A DNA stretch of 64,000 nt from CAZDDB01 sp963843285 (GCA_963843285.1 CAWJJO010000010.1:1-64000), one strand, 5' to 3'; shown: positions 26,047 through 37,100, counted from the first letter of the stretch. Translations and numbers: made by a program. Notes: generated from the letters alone by a model not told the origin.

Positions 26047-27753
26047 ATGATCAGTCGCCTCCGGATTACAAACTTTGCGCTGTTGGAAGAAATCGAAATC
26101 GAGTTCGCAGAAGGTCTCACCTTTTTTACAGGCGAAACCGGTACCGGAAAATCGATCCTAATTGATGCCATTTGTAGAATTCTTGGCGCCAGAGCGACTC
26201 AGGACGATGTCCGAGCCGGAGCGATCCGCTGCACGCTGGAAGCTGTGTTTGAGGCCACATCATTACCCGCTAAGGCAAGCGATCTACTTCGCGAATGGCA
26301 GATTGATTCGGAAGACGATGGTCTGATCATTCGCCGGGAGATTCAGTCATCCGGAAAAAGTCGCGCGACCATTAATAATTGCACCGTTACGCTCCAGCAA
26401 CTTCGCAATCTGGCTCCGTTTTTGATGGATGTGTTTGGACAGCATGAGCATCAGACGTTACTCGACTCTGAATCGCAAAGATTTCTGTACGATAGCTCGA
26501 TCGGGATTTTGCGCCAGTTGAATCAACTTGCGGAGATCGCGCTGGAATGCCGGCGCTACCAGCAGGAATGGAGAGAGCTACGAGAGAGGGAACAGGAGCG
26601 GAAGCGTACGATCGATTTATTGCAATACGAGATTCGTGAAATCGAGCAAGCCGCCGTCAGTGAAGCGGAAGAGCAACAACTTCTGGAGAAACGCGCAATT
26701 CTGCAAAATAGCGAGCGGATCACAATGTTGTGTGATTCTCTCGTGCAGACGGCTTTGGAAGGAGAACCGAATCTCCATGGAATGCTCGAGACGGTCTCCA
26801 GAAATCTGGCTGAACTCCAAAAGTACCGGGAGAGTCTGGCGCAATACTCATCCAGCGTTGTTGCGTGGAAAGATGAGATCAGCGAGATCGTTCGGAATGT
26901 GGATGATCTGCGAAGGGGTCTCGAGTTTGAAGAGGCTTCGCTGGATACGCTGGAGAGCCGTCTGGATTTGATGCAGCGGCTCAAAAAGAAATACGGGCCG
27001 GCAATTTCCGATGTCCTTTCGAACTTAGCCCGGAGTAAGAATGAGCTGGAAAAGCATCTGCATGCGGAGGAAAGGGAAGAGTATCTCCTGAAACAACTCG
27101 AGCAAGCAAAAAACCGTTACTCGAAGCTTGCCGAGGAAATCTCTGCAATCCGCAAATCGAAACGTAAAGAGTTTGAAACAGGAGTGGAGCGCGAATTGAA
27201 GCAGGTAGCGATGGCGAGCTGCGGCTTTCGCGTTTTGCTGTCTGTAGAAGCGCAAGCGGACAAAGAGATTACACAAATGCGCTTTTCGCCGCAAGGCAAT
27301 GAATCGGTATCCTTTGAAATTGAACCGAATCCCGGAGAAGGGTTCCGGGAGCTGAACAAGATCGCGTCGGGCGGGGAATTATCACGATTAATGCTGGCGC
27401 TAAAGATCGTTACACAGAGAAAAGACGATGCCGGTAGTTTGATCTTTGATGAGATCGATGCAGGAATCGGAGGCAAGGCGGCCTATCAGATCGGGGAGCG
27501 GTTGAAGCAACTGTCCGGGACTGCGCAGGTGCTTTGCGTGACGCATTTGCCCCAGGTTGCCGCATTTGGAGACCATCACTTCCATGTGGTGAAACGCTTA
27601 AAACAGGATCGTACTATAACCATAGTAGAAGAGCTCACGGATTCGCAGCGCGTGCGCGAGCTGGCCCGAATGCTTTCCGGAAGCGAAATCACCGAGACGG
27701 CGCTGCAGCATGCCCGCGAGCTGCGCCAGCAAGTGGAGGCGGCGGCTCGATGA
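26047..27753 (+). CDS. recN: DNA repair protein RecN
   Basis: 568-residue SMC-like ATPase for double-strand break repair. Seen: Walker A GETGTGKS (residues 29-36), a central coiled coil (about 150-370), ABC signature ASGGELSRLMLALK, Walker B LIFDEIDAGIGG and CVTHLPQVAAFGDHH. Full length. No clear LexA box is seen upstream. Its TGA overlaps the dtd start (ATGA), so the two are translationally coupled. Confidence 0.96.
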   Translation: MISRLRITNFALLEEIEIEFAEGLTFFTGETGTGKSILIDAICRILGARATQDDVRAGAIRCTLEAVFEATSLPAKASDLLREWQIDSEDDGLIIRREIQSSGKSRATINNCTVTLQQLRNLAPFLMDVFGQHEHQTLLDSESQRFLYDSSIGILRQLNQLAEIALECRRYQQEWRELREREQERKRTIDLLQYEIREIEQAAVSEAEEQQLLEKRAILQNSERITMLCDSLVQTALEGEPNLHGMLETVSRNLAELQKYRESLAQYSSSVVAWKDEISEIVRNVDDLRRGLEFEEASLDTLESRLDLMQRLKKKYGPAISDVLSNLARSKNELEKHLHAEEREEYLLKQLEQAKNRYSKLAEEISAIRKSKRKEFETGVERELKQVAMASCGFRVLLSVEAQADKEITQMRFSPQGNESVSFEIEPNPGEGFRELNKIASGGELSRLMLALKIVTQRKDDAGSLIFDEIDAGIGGKAAYQIGERLKQLSGTAQVLCVTHLPQVAAFGDHHFHVVKRLKQDRTITIVEELTDSQRVRELARMLSGSEITETALQHARELRQQVEAAAR

Positions 27754-28187
27754 GGCTGGTCCTGCAACGGGTCAGCGAGGCTTCGGTTACAATCGATGGG
27801 AAACAGACCGCTTGCATTGGACGCGGACTCGTCGTTTTCCTTTGCATCGAAAAAGGGGACGACAGGGCAGTTACCGAACACTACGCGCGAAAGACTGTGG
27901 AGTTGCGAATTTTTTCCGACGAAGCGGGCAAAATGAACCGGTCGATTCAAGAAACGGGTGGAGAAATCCTGCTGATCTCTCAATTCACGCTTTCAGCAGA
28001 TGCGGAGAAGGGCAGACGCCCGGGCTTCGATCGCGCAGCTTCACCGGAGATCGCTAATGAATTGTATGAATACTTCGCGGCCAGGCTTGCCGGAGAGGGA
28101 GTCCGAGTATCTACCGGAGTATTTGCTGCGGAAATGAAAGTGGCACTCGTCAACGACGGCCCGGTGACGATTCTGCTCGGGAAATAG
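27750..28187 (+). CDS. dtd: D-aminoacyl-tRNA deacylase
   Basis: 145 residues. Removes D-amino acids from mischarged tRNA. Seen: start MRLVLQRVSEASVTIDG, the active-site SQFTL motif in LLISQFTLSADAEKG, and the C-terminal NDGPVTILL that carries the Gly-Pro cross-subunit motif. The start overlaps the recN stop by four bases. A dispersed repeat follows within a few bases of the stop. Confidence 0.95.
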   Translation: MRLVLQRVSEASVTIDGKQTACIGRGLVVFLCIEKGDDRAVTEHYARKTVELRIFSDEAGKMNRSIQETGGEILLISQFTLSADAEKGRRPGFDRAASPEIANELYEYFAARLAGEGVRVSTGVFAAEMKVALVNDGPVTILLGK

Positions 28188-28270
28188 CTATGGAGCGAAG
28201 GCGTCCCGCCTGCATTATGGGTCGCAGGCCTCTGGCCTGCAAGTGCGGGCTGGAAGCCCGTGCCGCTAGC
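28188..28270. repeat. dispersed TATGGAGCGAAGGCGTCCC repeat
   Basis: CTATGGAGCGAAGGCGTCCC, GCCTGCATTATGGGTCGCAG and GTGCGGGCTGGAAGCCCG modules starting immediately after the dtd stop. It is the same family as 3380, 24685, 52274, 60355 and 62306, in the orientation opposite to 3380. Confidence 0.8.
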
Positions 28271-28313
28271 TCTTTGCAGAATGTAAATCCCCTTACTAGA
28301 ATAGTGTGTATAT

Positions 28314-30458
28314 ATGAGATCGTATCTGGTCTTCTTCCTCCTTTCCCTCCTTTCGATTTCCGTTTTCGCCGATGAAGTATCTGAGACCGCACTGCATCAA
28401 TCGATTCTGGAAAGCTATGATGCCGGCAGATATTTGGAAGCATCGCAACAATTGACGGAAATGCAAACAGAGTTTCCGGAGCGGTATGCTTCTTTGCCGT
28501 ATCGTCTACTTCACGCAAAATCGTTTCTACTTGCCGGAGAAACGGGTTCGGCCTCGCAGTTATTTGAAGAGTTGATGACGGACAAGCAGATCGAGCGTCT
28601 TGCGATCTTGCCTCTGTCCCGTCTTGCGGCGACTCGTGGAAAACCGGAGCGGGCGATTGAATTGGCCCAGTGGTATCTGCGAAATTCGGATTTTCCCGAT
28701 TACCGGCAAACCGCTTTGGAGGTTCTGGAATATTGCGCCGCACAGAAGAAGGTGGATTTACTCCTGGCCACAGCCGCGATCGTGCAGCAGCATTCGTCCA
28801 CAAAACGGCTCGGGCTGCTCTACACCGCTCGCGCTTACACTCTCCAGAAGCAAGAGCAACTTTCCCGCAGTCTTTTGCTGAGTTTGATCCGGAAAACGCC
28901 TCCGGATGATGTGACCAGTGAAGCGCTTCAGGATCTGGATCGAATCGATGGGAACCGATTGAGTGAAGAGGAATTGATTGAGCGCGGAGAAATCGCGTTC
29001 AAGGTCTGGAATTTTGAGCTTGCCCGCAAATATCTACAGCCTGTAGCTACGCGCACGATTGAGTCTGCGTACCACTACGCCCGCACTCTCTATTTCGCGG
29101 GCGATCACGCGGCATCCAAGAAAGTATTTCAATCCATCATTTCATTGTTTCCAGAAGACCGTATGATCCGCTATTGTATCTACCAGTATGCAAATGTTTG
29201 TTTGCACGACCGCGACTACGCGAAGGCCATCGATCTTTATGAGCGACTCAGAACGATTGGAGATGCGGAAATGAAGGAGATCGCGTTATACCGGATCGTG
29301 CAGGCGTTGCGCGCGCAATCGAAATTCGAAGAAGCGCTTCGTGTGATTTCACCTGCTTGCGCTTCGAAGGACGCCCTCCGTCGGAATCGCGCTCTCTATC
29401 TGCGCGGTAGGATCCAATTTCAGGCAGGAAGTTATGGCAAAGCGTTGTCCGATCTGGACCTCGTCCTTCAATCGAAATCATTTCCGGATCGCAAGGAAGT
29501 CCTGCTGTGGAAGGGAATCACTCTTGAAAAGATGTTCCGCCCCAAGGATGCCCGCGCGGTGTTTGAATCACTTTCTGCCGGCTACGACTACTATTCGATT
29601 GTTGCGCTGCAGAAGTTGTCGGATCCCGACAGACGGATGATCCGGCGTTCTACGCAATCCGTTTCCTATTCGCCGGGCCGCCTTCCCGGCCTTTCACAGG
29701 AAGGCCTGGTTCGAGCGCGTCTGGAATCCGGAGACCTGCTTCCTGCTCTCCTGTATCTGCATCTTTACGAAGAAGCAGCGCAACTTCTTCCTGCTGTATC
29801 TGCGGAATCGTGGAACTTGCTGGGAATTGATTCCAGGAGCCGGCCTCAGCGGTATCTTGCATTGGCACATCTTTATCTCCTGGCAAAGAACTACTCACAG
29901 TCTACGTACTATTCAGAAATCTTCCTGAACAATCTTCCGAAAACTACTTCGCTGGATTCACTTTCGCCTGAGGTTACGGAGACCTTGTTTCCGCTGCCGT
30001 ACCGGAATGAAATTGAAAAATTCTCAGCCGAACGTAACCTGGATCCCTTGCTGGTTCTTTCGATCATGAGGCAGGAAAGTAAGTTCAAGCGATTCGCGCG
30101 TTCACAAACTTTTGCCCGCGGCTTGATGCAATTGATTCCTCAAACCGCCTTCCGAATTGCTTCTTCGCTCGGCATACAGGATTTTACGCCGGACCAGTTG
30201 TACAGCCCGGAGGTCAATATCAATCTGGGAACCAAGTACATTCGCGACATGAAGGACGAGTTTGGGGATGGTGTCGAGATTCTTGCAGCGGGGTACAACG
30301 GCGGGGAGTCCAACTTGCGCCGATGGCTGGCCTGCACTTCGACCGGTGAGGAAATTGATTTTTTCTCCAATATCGATATGAAGGAAACCAAGAAGTACGT
30401 GATGATCGTCAAGACAAACTATGAGCTGTACCGGCGGCTTTATGGAGAAATTCGATAG
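28314..30458 (+). CDS. Soluble lytic transglycosylase with TPR-like superhelix (Slt type)
   Basis: 714 residues. A signal peptide (LVFFLLSLLSISVFA) exports it to the periplasm, where it cleaves peptidoglycan glycan strands. Residues about 25-530 are helical TPR-like repeats (for example YFAGDHAASKKVFQSIISLF). The SLT domain at about 575-714 has catalytic Glu588 in SIMRQESKF, then GLMQLIPQTA and LAAGYNGGESNLRRWL. It converges with the kinase gene, four bases apart. Confidence 0.9.
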   Translation: MRSYLVFFLLSLLSISVFADEVSETALHQSILESYDAGRYLEASQQLTEMQTEFPERYASLPYRLLHAKSFLLAGETGSASQLFEELMTDKQIERLAILPLSRLAATRGKPERAIELAQWYLRNSDFPDYRQTALEVLEYCAAQKKVDLLLATAAIVQQHSSTKRLGLLYTARAYTLQKQEQLSRSLLLSLIRKTPPDDVTSEALQDLDRIDGNRLSEEELIERGEIAFKVWNFELARKYLQPVATRTIESAYHYARTLYFAGDHAASKKVFQSIISLFPEDRMIRYCIYQYANVCLHDRDYAKAIDLYERLRTIGDAEMKEIALYRIVQALRAQSKFEEALRVISPACASKDALRRNRALYLRGRIQFQAGSYGKALSDLDLVLQSKSFPDRKEVLLWKGITLEKMFRPKDARAVFESLSAGYDYYSIVALQKLSDPDRRMIRRSTQSVSYSPGRLPGLSQEGLVRARLESGDLLPALLYLHLYEEAAQLLPAVSAESWNLLGIDSRSRPQRYLALAHLYLLAKNYSQSTYYSEIFLNNLPKTTSLDSLSPEVTETLFPLPYRNEIEKFSAERNLDPLLVLSIMRQESKFKRFARSQTFARGLMQLIPQTAFRIASSLGIQDFTPDQLYSPEVNINLGTKYIRDMKDEFGDGVEILAAGYNGGESNLRRWLACTSTGEEIDFFSNIDMKETKKYVMIVKTNYELYRRLYGEIR

Positions 30459-30461
30459 GGC

Positions 30462-33400
30462 CTATTTGAACTGATAGGTCATCGAGACCGGAATCCACAC
30501 TCTTACCGGAACGCCTTCCTTTGTGGCGGGTTCGAAAATCCAATCACGAACTGCAGCGAGGGAAACTTCATCCAGAATCGGATGCGCGGACTTCACGAGT
30601 TTTACATCCAGAACCTTTCCTGTCTCTGAAACCAGGATACTCATTTGAACGGTTCCTTGAACATGCCTTTCACGCGCCGAAGGTGGATACTTTCCGTATG
30701 TTTTCTTGATCGATTTCGGCGGTGTTACATCCGGTCCAAGTGTTACCAGAGTACCCGGCACGACTTCCGATTTCTTGACTACCGGCTGCTCGACAACAGG
30801 AGTTGGCTTTTGGATCTCAACGAGCTGTCCGGTAAACGTGATGGACTTATCCTGAACAACACGAACTGTTCCCGTAAAATCCTGGTATCCATCCTTCTTG
30901 AGTGTGATGTTGTATTTGCCTGCTTTTGTGTTCGGCAGTTTTTTGGGTGTGACACCCAGCACGCGATTTCCGATCACAATGAATGCGTTGGGAGGATCAG
31001 ATTCGACGACAAGAGTTCCAACAAGTGGAGCAGTTTTTTCAAGAGTCACGGGAAGACTGGCTGCGGAGTTTTCTGCAGTGACCTCTACCTCCTTGTCCAC
31101 ATCTTTGAATCCATCCATTTGCAATTTCAACGCATATTTTCCAACAGGCAGATCAGATAGCTCCAGCGGCGTGACTCCTTTTTCTTCACCCTGAAGAAAT
31201 ACCTTTGCGCCCGCGGGTTCGGTAGTGATACTCAGTCTGCCGGTTGTGGTTCCCTGAGATGGATTCGGCGCAGGCGTGATTGTTGTCGTTGTAACGGCAG
31301 AAGGTGTTGTGGTAGTTGCCGGCTGGATATCCGGACCTTTTTTCTCCGGCCAGAAGAAGAAAATTGCGCCGGCAATGGAAACGAGCAGGGCAACAGCCAG
31401 GGCCCCGATCAGATATCGTTTCAAATTGGGTGGTCCAACAATTTTGGATACCGGGATTTGTGCACGCTGCGCTTCTACCGGCTTAGAAACCGGAGGTGAA
31501 GTCATCATGACCGTAGGCGCGGCGCCCTGCACCGGAGCTGCCGGCGGCGGCGGTGTCGACACGCGCATTGTCGCCGGCGGCGCCTCAAATGGAGTTGAGA
31601 TAATCGTCGCGGCCGCCGGTGGGGGTTGAGGCGGTGCGGGTGGCACTTCAGGCCTTGTTGTGATCACTGTAGCAGCAGCGGGAGCCGGTTCAACAGGTGG
31701 CGCCGCCATATTAGGCATCGTTGTGATCACTGTCGCGGCAGCAGGAGTCGGCTCAACAGGCGGCGGTATATTGGGCTTCGGCGTGATCACAGTCGCCGCG
31801 ATGGAAGCTGGCTCAACAGGCGGCGGTATATTGGGCTTCGGCGTGATCACAGTCGCCGCGATGGAAGCTGGCTCAACAGGCGGCGGCATATTGGGCATTG
31901 ATGTGATCACGGTAGCTGCAGCAGGAGCGGATTCAACAGGCGGCGGCATGTTGGGCTTCGGCGTGAGTACTGTAGCTGCGGCAGGAGTTGGCTCCAATGG
32001 TGGCGGCGGGATGTCTGGAACCGTTGCGATGACCGTAGCCGCTGCCGGTGGTTGTGTCGGTGGAGGTTCCGGAATCTCTTCGGCAGTCGAAATGATCGTG
32101 GCTGCGGCAATCGGTTCAGGTATCACTGTAGCCGGAGGCTCGGAAATGGGTGCGAAGATTGTTTCAGCAGCCTGCGGTGCCGGCACAGTCATTGTTGGTG
32201 GCGCCTCATCCATGTCTTCGGGCGCAGGAAACTCCGATTGCGTTACGACTGTGGAACTGAGCCCGGCCATTTCCGAAAATGCTTCTTCCGGAGCTTCCGG
32301 GTTCATGGCCATCACCGTCTTCATTAGTTCCGGTGGTCTGACCGGTTCTTCCACCATTTCCCATGGTGGCAATGTTGGCGCTTGCGTTAATGATTCAGTT
32401 TGAGATTGCTCAACCGGTTCTGCCGCAGACTCTTTATGAGATGGCTCCGCATGGACTGCTTCTTCCATCAGCTCGGGCATTGGCGCTTCCATTTCTCCCG
32501 GAAGTTCCAACAATCGAGTGGGAACGGATGTAGGCGTGCCATCTAGAAGTTCAGGGATCATCCTTGGGTTTGTATCGTAGCTTTCATCCGGCGGTTTTGG
32601 AATATGATGTTCGATCTGCGGGATCGGTAGCATGGCCGTGGGCGCCGCGTCGGGCGAAATCGTTTGCGATAATTCCGGCGGCAGGGTAGGCGCCGCGGCG
32701 GGTGGAATTGTTTGCTCTTCTCCCCTGAAAATCAGGGTTTCCGGCAAACTGCTCTCCTGTGGAGACGCATAAGCTGAACTTCCGGCCGGCGCGGGAGGAA
32801 AAGTCACAGGCGCTGTTGTTTCCGTTTTGGGTAATTGGATCGGGGGAAGCGTCTCCGCTGCCTGAATATTCTCCTGATTGTGCTGGCCTTCGAATAACTT
32901 AGAAGGATCGATCATGAGTGTTGGCGGAGAAATCGATTCGTTTACAAATTCCTTTTCGAATCGGCCTGTATTCTCAGCCATCACGGCGACTCCATACGGA
33001 TAGTAGGATTGTTCCGAAGGTGGGAGCATTTCCTCAAGTGCGTTATACATTTCCCTCGCGCTTCGGAACCGGTGATCGGGAGACTTCGCAAGTGCCGTTC
33101 CAAAGAAGGCGTTCCAATCATCCTTCCGGATACCGGATTTGTTCAGCTCAATCGGGACCGCTGGATGATCCCGCGCGATCGTCATGATTACATTGGCGGC
33201 AGTAGTTCCGCGAAAAGGTAGTTCGCCGGAGATGAGATGATGAATGATGACGCCCAGTGAGAAGAGATCGCTTGCCGCCGTTACTTTTTCTCCCAGCGCC
33301 TGCTCCGGAGAAATGTAATAGGGGATACTCAACAACTTCTTTGTTTGAGCTGCCGCAATCTCATCCAATCCTGCGATCCCAAAATCCGTGATCTTCACCT

Positions 33401-33851
33401 GAAGTTCCGGCGTCAGCAAGATATTTGTCGTTTTCAGATCCTGGTGGATTACGTTTTTCTTGTGAGCAAAATCCAGCGCGTCGCAAATTTGTATCAGGAC
33501 ATTCAACAGCGCGGATCGCTTAAACTGATGATTTTTCTGAAGAAGGGACTCAAGATCCTGTCCTTCCACATATTCCATTGTGATATAGGGGATCTTTTTT
33601 TCTTCGCTCAGATCGTAGATGATGCAAATGTTCGGATGGTTTAGCGATGTGGAAGTCCGGACAACCCGGTAGATCTTTTCAAATACCTCGGCGAAGGTGG
33701 TCGTTTCTTCAAGGGCGTAGAGCTTAATGACCTTGATCGCTACAGTTCTCCGGATCACCGGATCGAGCGCTTTATATACTGCCCCGATCGGCCCCTCACC
33801 GATCTTTTCGAGGATCTCAAAACGTCCAATCGTGTTCTTTTTCTCGGGCAT
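30462..33851 (-). CDS. Ser/Thr kinase with repeat linker, two PEGA domains and TonB C-terminus
   Basis: 1129 residues. Kinase domain about 9-280: glycine loop GEGPIG, Lys40 (VAIK), catalytic HQDLKTTN with Asp138 and Asn143, and DFG at 156-158. The usual HRD Arg is Gln, so it is a non-RD kinase. A long Pro/Ala-rich cytoplasmic linker (about 310-800) includes 20-residue repeats. One membrane helix lies at about 809-833 (LIGALAVALLVSIAGAIFFF). Outside are two PEGA domains (about 868-937 and 942-1008) and a TonB-type C-terminal domain (about 1046-1129, with YPPSARERHVQGTVQMSILV). This would link a cytoplasmic kinase to periplasmic contacts; what it senses is unknown. Confidence 0.92.
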   Translation of the reverse strand: MPEKKNTIGRFEILEKIGEGPIGAVYKALDPVIRRTVAIKVIKLYALEETTTFAEVFEKIYRVVRTSTSLNHPNICIIYDLSEEKKIPYITMEYVEGQDLESLLQKNHQFKRSALLNVLIQICDALDFAHKKNVIHQDLKTTNILLTPELQVKITDFGIAGLDEIAAAQTKKLLSIPYYISPEQALGEKVTAASDLFSLGVIIHHLISGELPFRGTTAANVIMTIARDHPAVPIELNKSGIRKDDWNAFFGTALAKSPDHRFRSAREMYNALEEMLPPSEQSYYPYGVAVMAENTGRFEKEFVNESISPPTLMIDPSKLFEGQHNQENIQAAETLPPIQLPKTETTAPVTFPPAPAGSSAYASPQESSLPETLIFRGEEQTIPPAAAPTLPPELSQTISPDAAPTAMLPIPQIEHHIPKPPDESYDTNPRMIPELLDGTPTSVPTRLLELPGEMEAPMPELMEEAVHAEPSHKESAAEPVEQSQTESLTQAPTLPPWEMVEEPVRPPELMKTVMAMNPEAPEEAFSEMAGLSSTVVTQSEFPAPEDMDEAPPTMTVPAPQAAETIFAPISEPPATVIPEPIAAATIISTAEEIPEPPPTQPPAAATVIATVPDIPPPPLEPTPAAATVLTPKPNMPPPVESAPAAATVITSMPNMPPPVEPASIAATVITPKPNIPPPVEPASIAATVITPKPNIPPPVEPTPAAATVITTMPNMAAPPVEPAPAAATVITTRPEVPPAPPQPPPAAATIISTPFEAPPATMRVSTPPPPAAPVQGAAPTVMMTSPPVSKPVEAQRAQIPVSKIVGPPNLKRYLIGALAVALLVSIAGAIFFFWPEKKGPDIQPATTTTPSAVTTTTITPAPNPSQGTTTGRLSITTEPAGAKVFLQGEEKGVTPLELSDLPVGKYALKLQMDGFKDVDKEVEVTAENSAASLPVTLEKTAPLVGTLVVESDPPNAFIVIGNRVLGVTPKKLPNTKAGKYNITLKKDGYQDFTGTVRVVQDKSITFTGQLVEIQKPTPVVEQPVVKKSEVVPGTLVTLGPDVTPPKSIKKTYGKYPPSARERHVQGTVQMSILVSETGKVLDVKLVKSAHPILDEVSLAAVRDWIFEPATKEGVPVRVWIPVSMTYQFK
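31600..32060 (-). repeat. 60-bp coding tandem repeat in the kinase linker
   Basis: About seven to eight units with an exact 60-base period (20 residues). Units at 31741-31800 and 31801-31860 are nearly identical; outer units diverge. Each encodes a Pro-rich stretch followed by AATVIT (for example PPPVEPASIAATVITPKPNI). The high identity of the middle copies points to recent expansion; the number of units may vary between strains. Confidence 0.9.
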
Positions 33852-33909
33852 GGAGACAAATCTACCGCAGGTTGAATTGTATCACAGTTAAATGTTGTCA
33901 ATAAACGGA

Positions 33910-34015
33910 TTAGGGAATCAGCTGTTGAAAAATGCAAGACAGCGCGCGGACTTGTAAGCTGTGGCGCGGGCTGAAGCCCGCGGATGCCGGCTAAAGCCGG
34001 CGCTTCCTACCCTAG
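33910..34015. repeat. dispersed repeat with CTGTTGAAAAAT end and GCCGGC hairpins
   Basis: CAGCTGTTGAAAAATGC resembles the end of the element at 8489; the interior holds GGCGCGGGCTGAAGCCCGCG and GCCGGCTAAAGCCGGCGC hairpins. It occupies part of the 284-base gap between the divergent kinase and TamB-TamA genes. The rest of the gap has no recognised signal apart from the AAGGAGGG site before 34136. Confidence 0.65.
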
Positions 34016-34135
34016 TCGCGCTCAGTGCGACAATTTTTTGTGTGGCCGACGACGGCTTTGAGACCACAGGAACTAAAGATTTGTGAGTGAAATCACTTCT
34101 TCCTCAGGAGCCGGCATGGAATTAAGGAGGGCGAG

Positions 34136-37100
34136 ATGAGACGTCGTGTCAAAGTATTAACGGTAATAGCCGCGGTCCTTCTCGGTTGTCCGGTGCTTCT
34201 GGTTTTGCTGATCCAAACCTCCGCATTTAAAAGCAGACTGCTCACGTTCGTGGAATCGTACCTTTCGGAAAACTACAAAATAAAAGTCGAAGCAAAATCG
34301 CTTAATTACAATCTTTATCCGCTCAGCATTCGCGTGGATGGTTTTCATTTGTATGGAGGCAGATCCAACGAAGCATCATTTCTGCGTGCCTCGAATGTAC
34401 AGATCAACCTGCCGTATTCTGCAATATGGAGTGACGATGTCGTAATTCATTCGCTTGTTCTCGACACTCCGGCCATTCAGCCTGAAAACCTGCCGAATCC
34501 GGATCTTCCGGAAAAGAAGGAAGACACCGGAACGTTTCGGATTGAAAAGATAATTCTGACAGGCGGAGCGCTGACGTATTCGAAGTTTCAACTGCATGAT
34601 CTGAAGATGGATGCGCAGCTGGAACCCAACTCGATCCGCTTGAATAGCATTTACGCAAAGATGGATGAAATGGAGTTGACGGCCGATGGAAGGGTGGAGG
34701 ATCTGAGTAAGACTGTTTACAAGTTTCGTTACCGGGTTCGCGGTCCCGCCGCAGCCGTTTCGCGATTGTTTCCGCAGGTCCCGCCGCTGACAGGTGAAAT
34801 CAGAGCATCGGGCCAGGCTTATGGAGAAGCAGGCGGCTACAAGGTGGACGGTGTGTTGAATGCCGATGCAATTTCTGTGAAGGGAGACGGAAATATTGTT
34901 GCAAATGCCCAATACAAGATAGATTCCACAAGCACAGAAAGTCCGTATCAGATTCACTTAACCTGGAAAAATCTTCCTCTTGGGTTGGCTAACACTTTTG
35001 CCGGCGATCTTCCTTCCATCACTTCCATGAGCAACGGGAACATGGATTACTACGGAACCGAAGATTTCTGGAAAGGCTCCGGATATTTGAAAATGACTCT
35101 TGCGCAAACAGGATCCAGGGGTCTTGAGCCTGCCGGCGTTCTGGAAGGGAAACTCCAGGGTGGAGCATTTCAACTGGAGCCAACAGACATTCGCATTGCG
35201 TCCTCCACGATTCACCTGGGCGGAAGTCTTAGTGATTCGTCCATCAACATGGACGTGGATGCAATCATACCGAGACCCTCCGATTTTGCCGCGCTTTCTC
35301 CGCGTTTAAAGTCGATTCCAGGCTCCTACCGGATTGAATCCAATCTGCGGGGGCCCTATCGCAATATTCTGGTTGAAGCATCGGTCCATGGAGAATCGAA
35401 GGAACTTCAACTCGACGCAACGGGCTCTTACGCTTTAGGCGCCGAAAAGATCCAGGTCAATTTCCTGGTTGATGCGCAAGGTCAGTCGATCAATCGTTTT
35501 TACCCCAAAGCGGGGATGCAAGGAGTTCTACATATAGAGGGGAACGCTACCGGCATTATTTCTCATCCGGTTTTAGCCGCGAAGATTCAAGGGACGGATC
35601 TCCAAACACAAAACGTTGTCATCGGAGACCTGGCCGCCGATGTGAATAGCGATGGAAAAACTGTGCGGATGGATGCAAAATTTGCGGATTATTCGACTTC
35701 GGCTCAGGCAACGTATCGCTATGTTGATCACGCATACACTCTTCAAGCCGACCTCAATGAGCTCAAACTGGAGCAATTTTCTTCCATGCTCCCGCCATCG
35801 GCTCAAGGTTTAACGGGTGTTTTATCCGCAAACATAAAGGCGAACGGAAACATCTCGCGATGGCAAAATTCCAGCGCGGGGGTTTTCATCCGAAATGCGT
35901 CGTTTCAGCGGGAAGAGCTGAAAGCATCGATCAAAGAAGGCAGTTCTTTTCGGTTGCAGTCTCGAAAGATTCAAGTAGACGCAGGCGTGCTTCTGACTGA
36001 CGGTTCGCTGAGCATTCAGGGAACGGTTCCGTTGGAGGAACGAGCGGCCATGGACCTGCGTGCGACCGGCCAGGCCGACTTGAAAATGCTTTCGCTGGTT
36101 ACAACGAAAGCAGAAGCAACGGGCATCGTTTACGTGGATCTTTCCTTGCAGGGCTCGCGTTTGCACCCGGCCTACAATGGCAGTGTGCGATCGGAAAATT
36201 TCTCCGCGGCCCTGGTACCGGATGGTCCTAAGCTTGCACAGGCAAATCTCCAGGCGCAGCTATCAGGAGAACAATTGGGAATCGACACCAGCGGGATTCT
36301 GAATGGTTCTGAGTTGAAATTGAAAGCGTCGATTCCGCTTACCGAAAAGCCTGGAGAAATTCATGTCTCCCTCGATTCTTTTTCACTCGCCACATTGACG
36401 TCCGATTCCAAAGTGCAGGGAGAAGTAGATTTGCTTGTGGACGCACGGGGGACAGGCATCAAGCCCGCCAACTGGAGCGGGGACCTCTCTATTACTCCAT
36501 CTAATTTAGTAGTATCCGGAAAGGAGATCAGTGCGGATCGGCCGATCCGGATCCACATGGACACAGGGAAAGCGGAGCTGATGCCAGTCCACCTGACTGC
36601 CGAAGAATTTCTGGACATCGCCGCGCAGGGCGGAGTGAATTTTAAAACCGGCGAGATCCATGCAAAGGTTCGCGGCGCTACGGACCTTGTGATCCTATCC
36701 ACTTTCACCGACTCGATGCAGGCGAGCGGAAAACTGACGGCGGATGTAGACCTTGGTGGAAATTTAACCAACCCGTTATTCCAGGGAATGGTCCGAGTCA
36801 ACGAGGGCGTCTTACGTATGATCGACTCTCCCATTCTGCTGGAACGGGTTGAGTTGGAGGCCGCGGTAGAAAAGGAGCGGATCCGAATCGCGAAATTCAC
36901 CGCGGAAATGGGAGGCGGCGAACTCAAAGCCGGTGGCGAGATCATTTTGAGCAACTGGGCTCCAGAATCCATCAACATAACCGTGAACGCAAAGAACGTT
37001 GGAACCAACTATCCCGAAGATCTGCGCAGTCAGATGAATGCAGATCTGGTTTTCACCGGCAGCGGGCAAGATTATCTGCTGAAGGGTGGCATCGATATCA

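Noticed and set aside
31660..32403. 247-residue glycine-rich open frame on the plus strand
   Set aside because: It is the antisense of the kinase linker repeats; the 60-bp period keeps both strands open.
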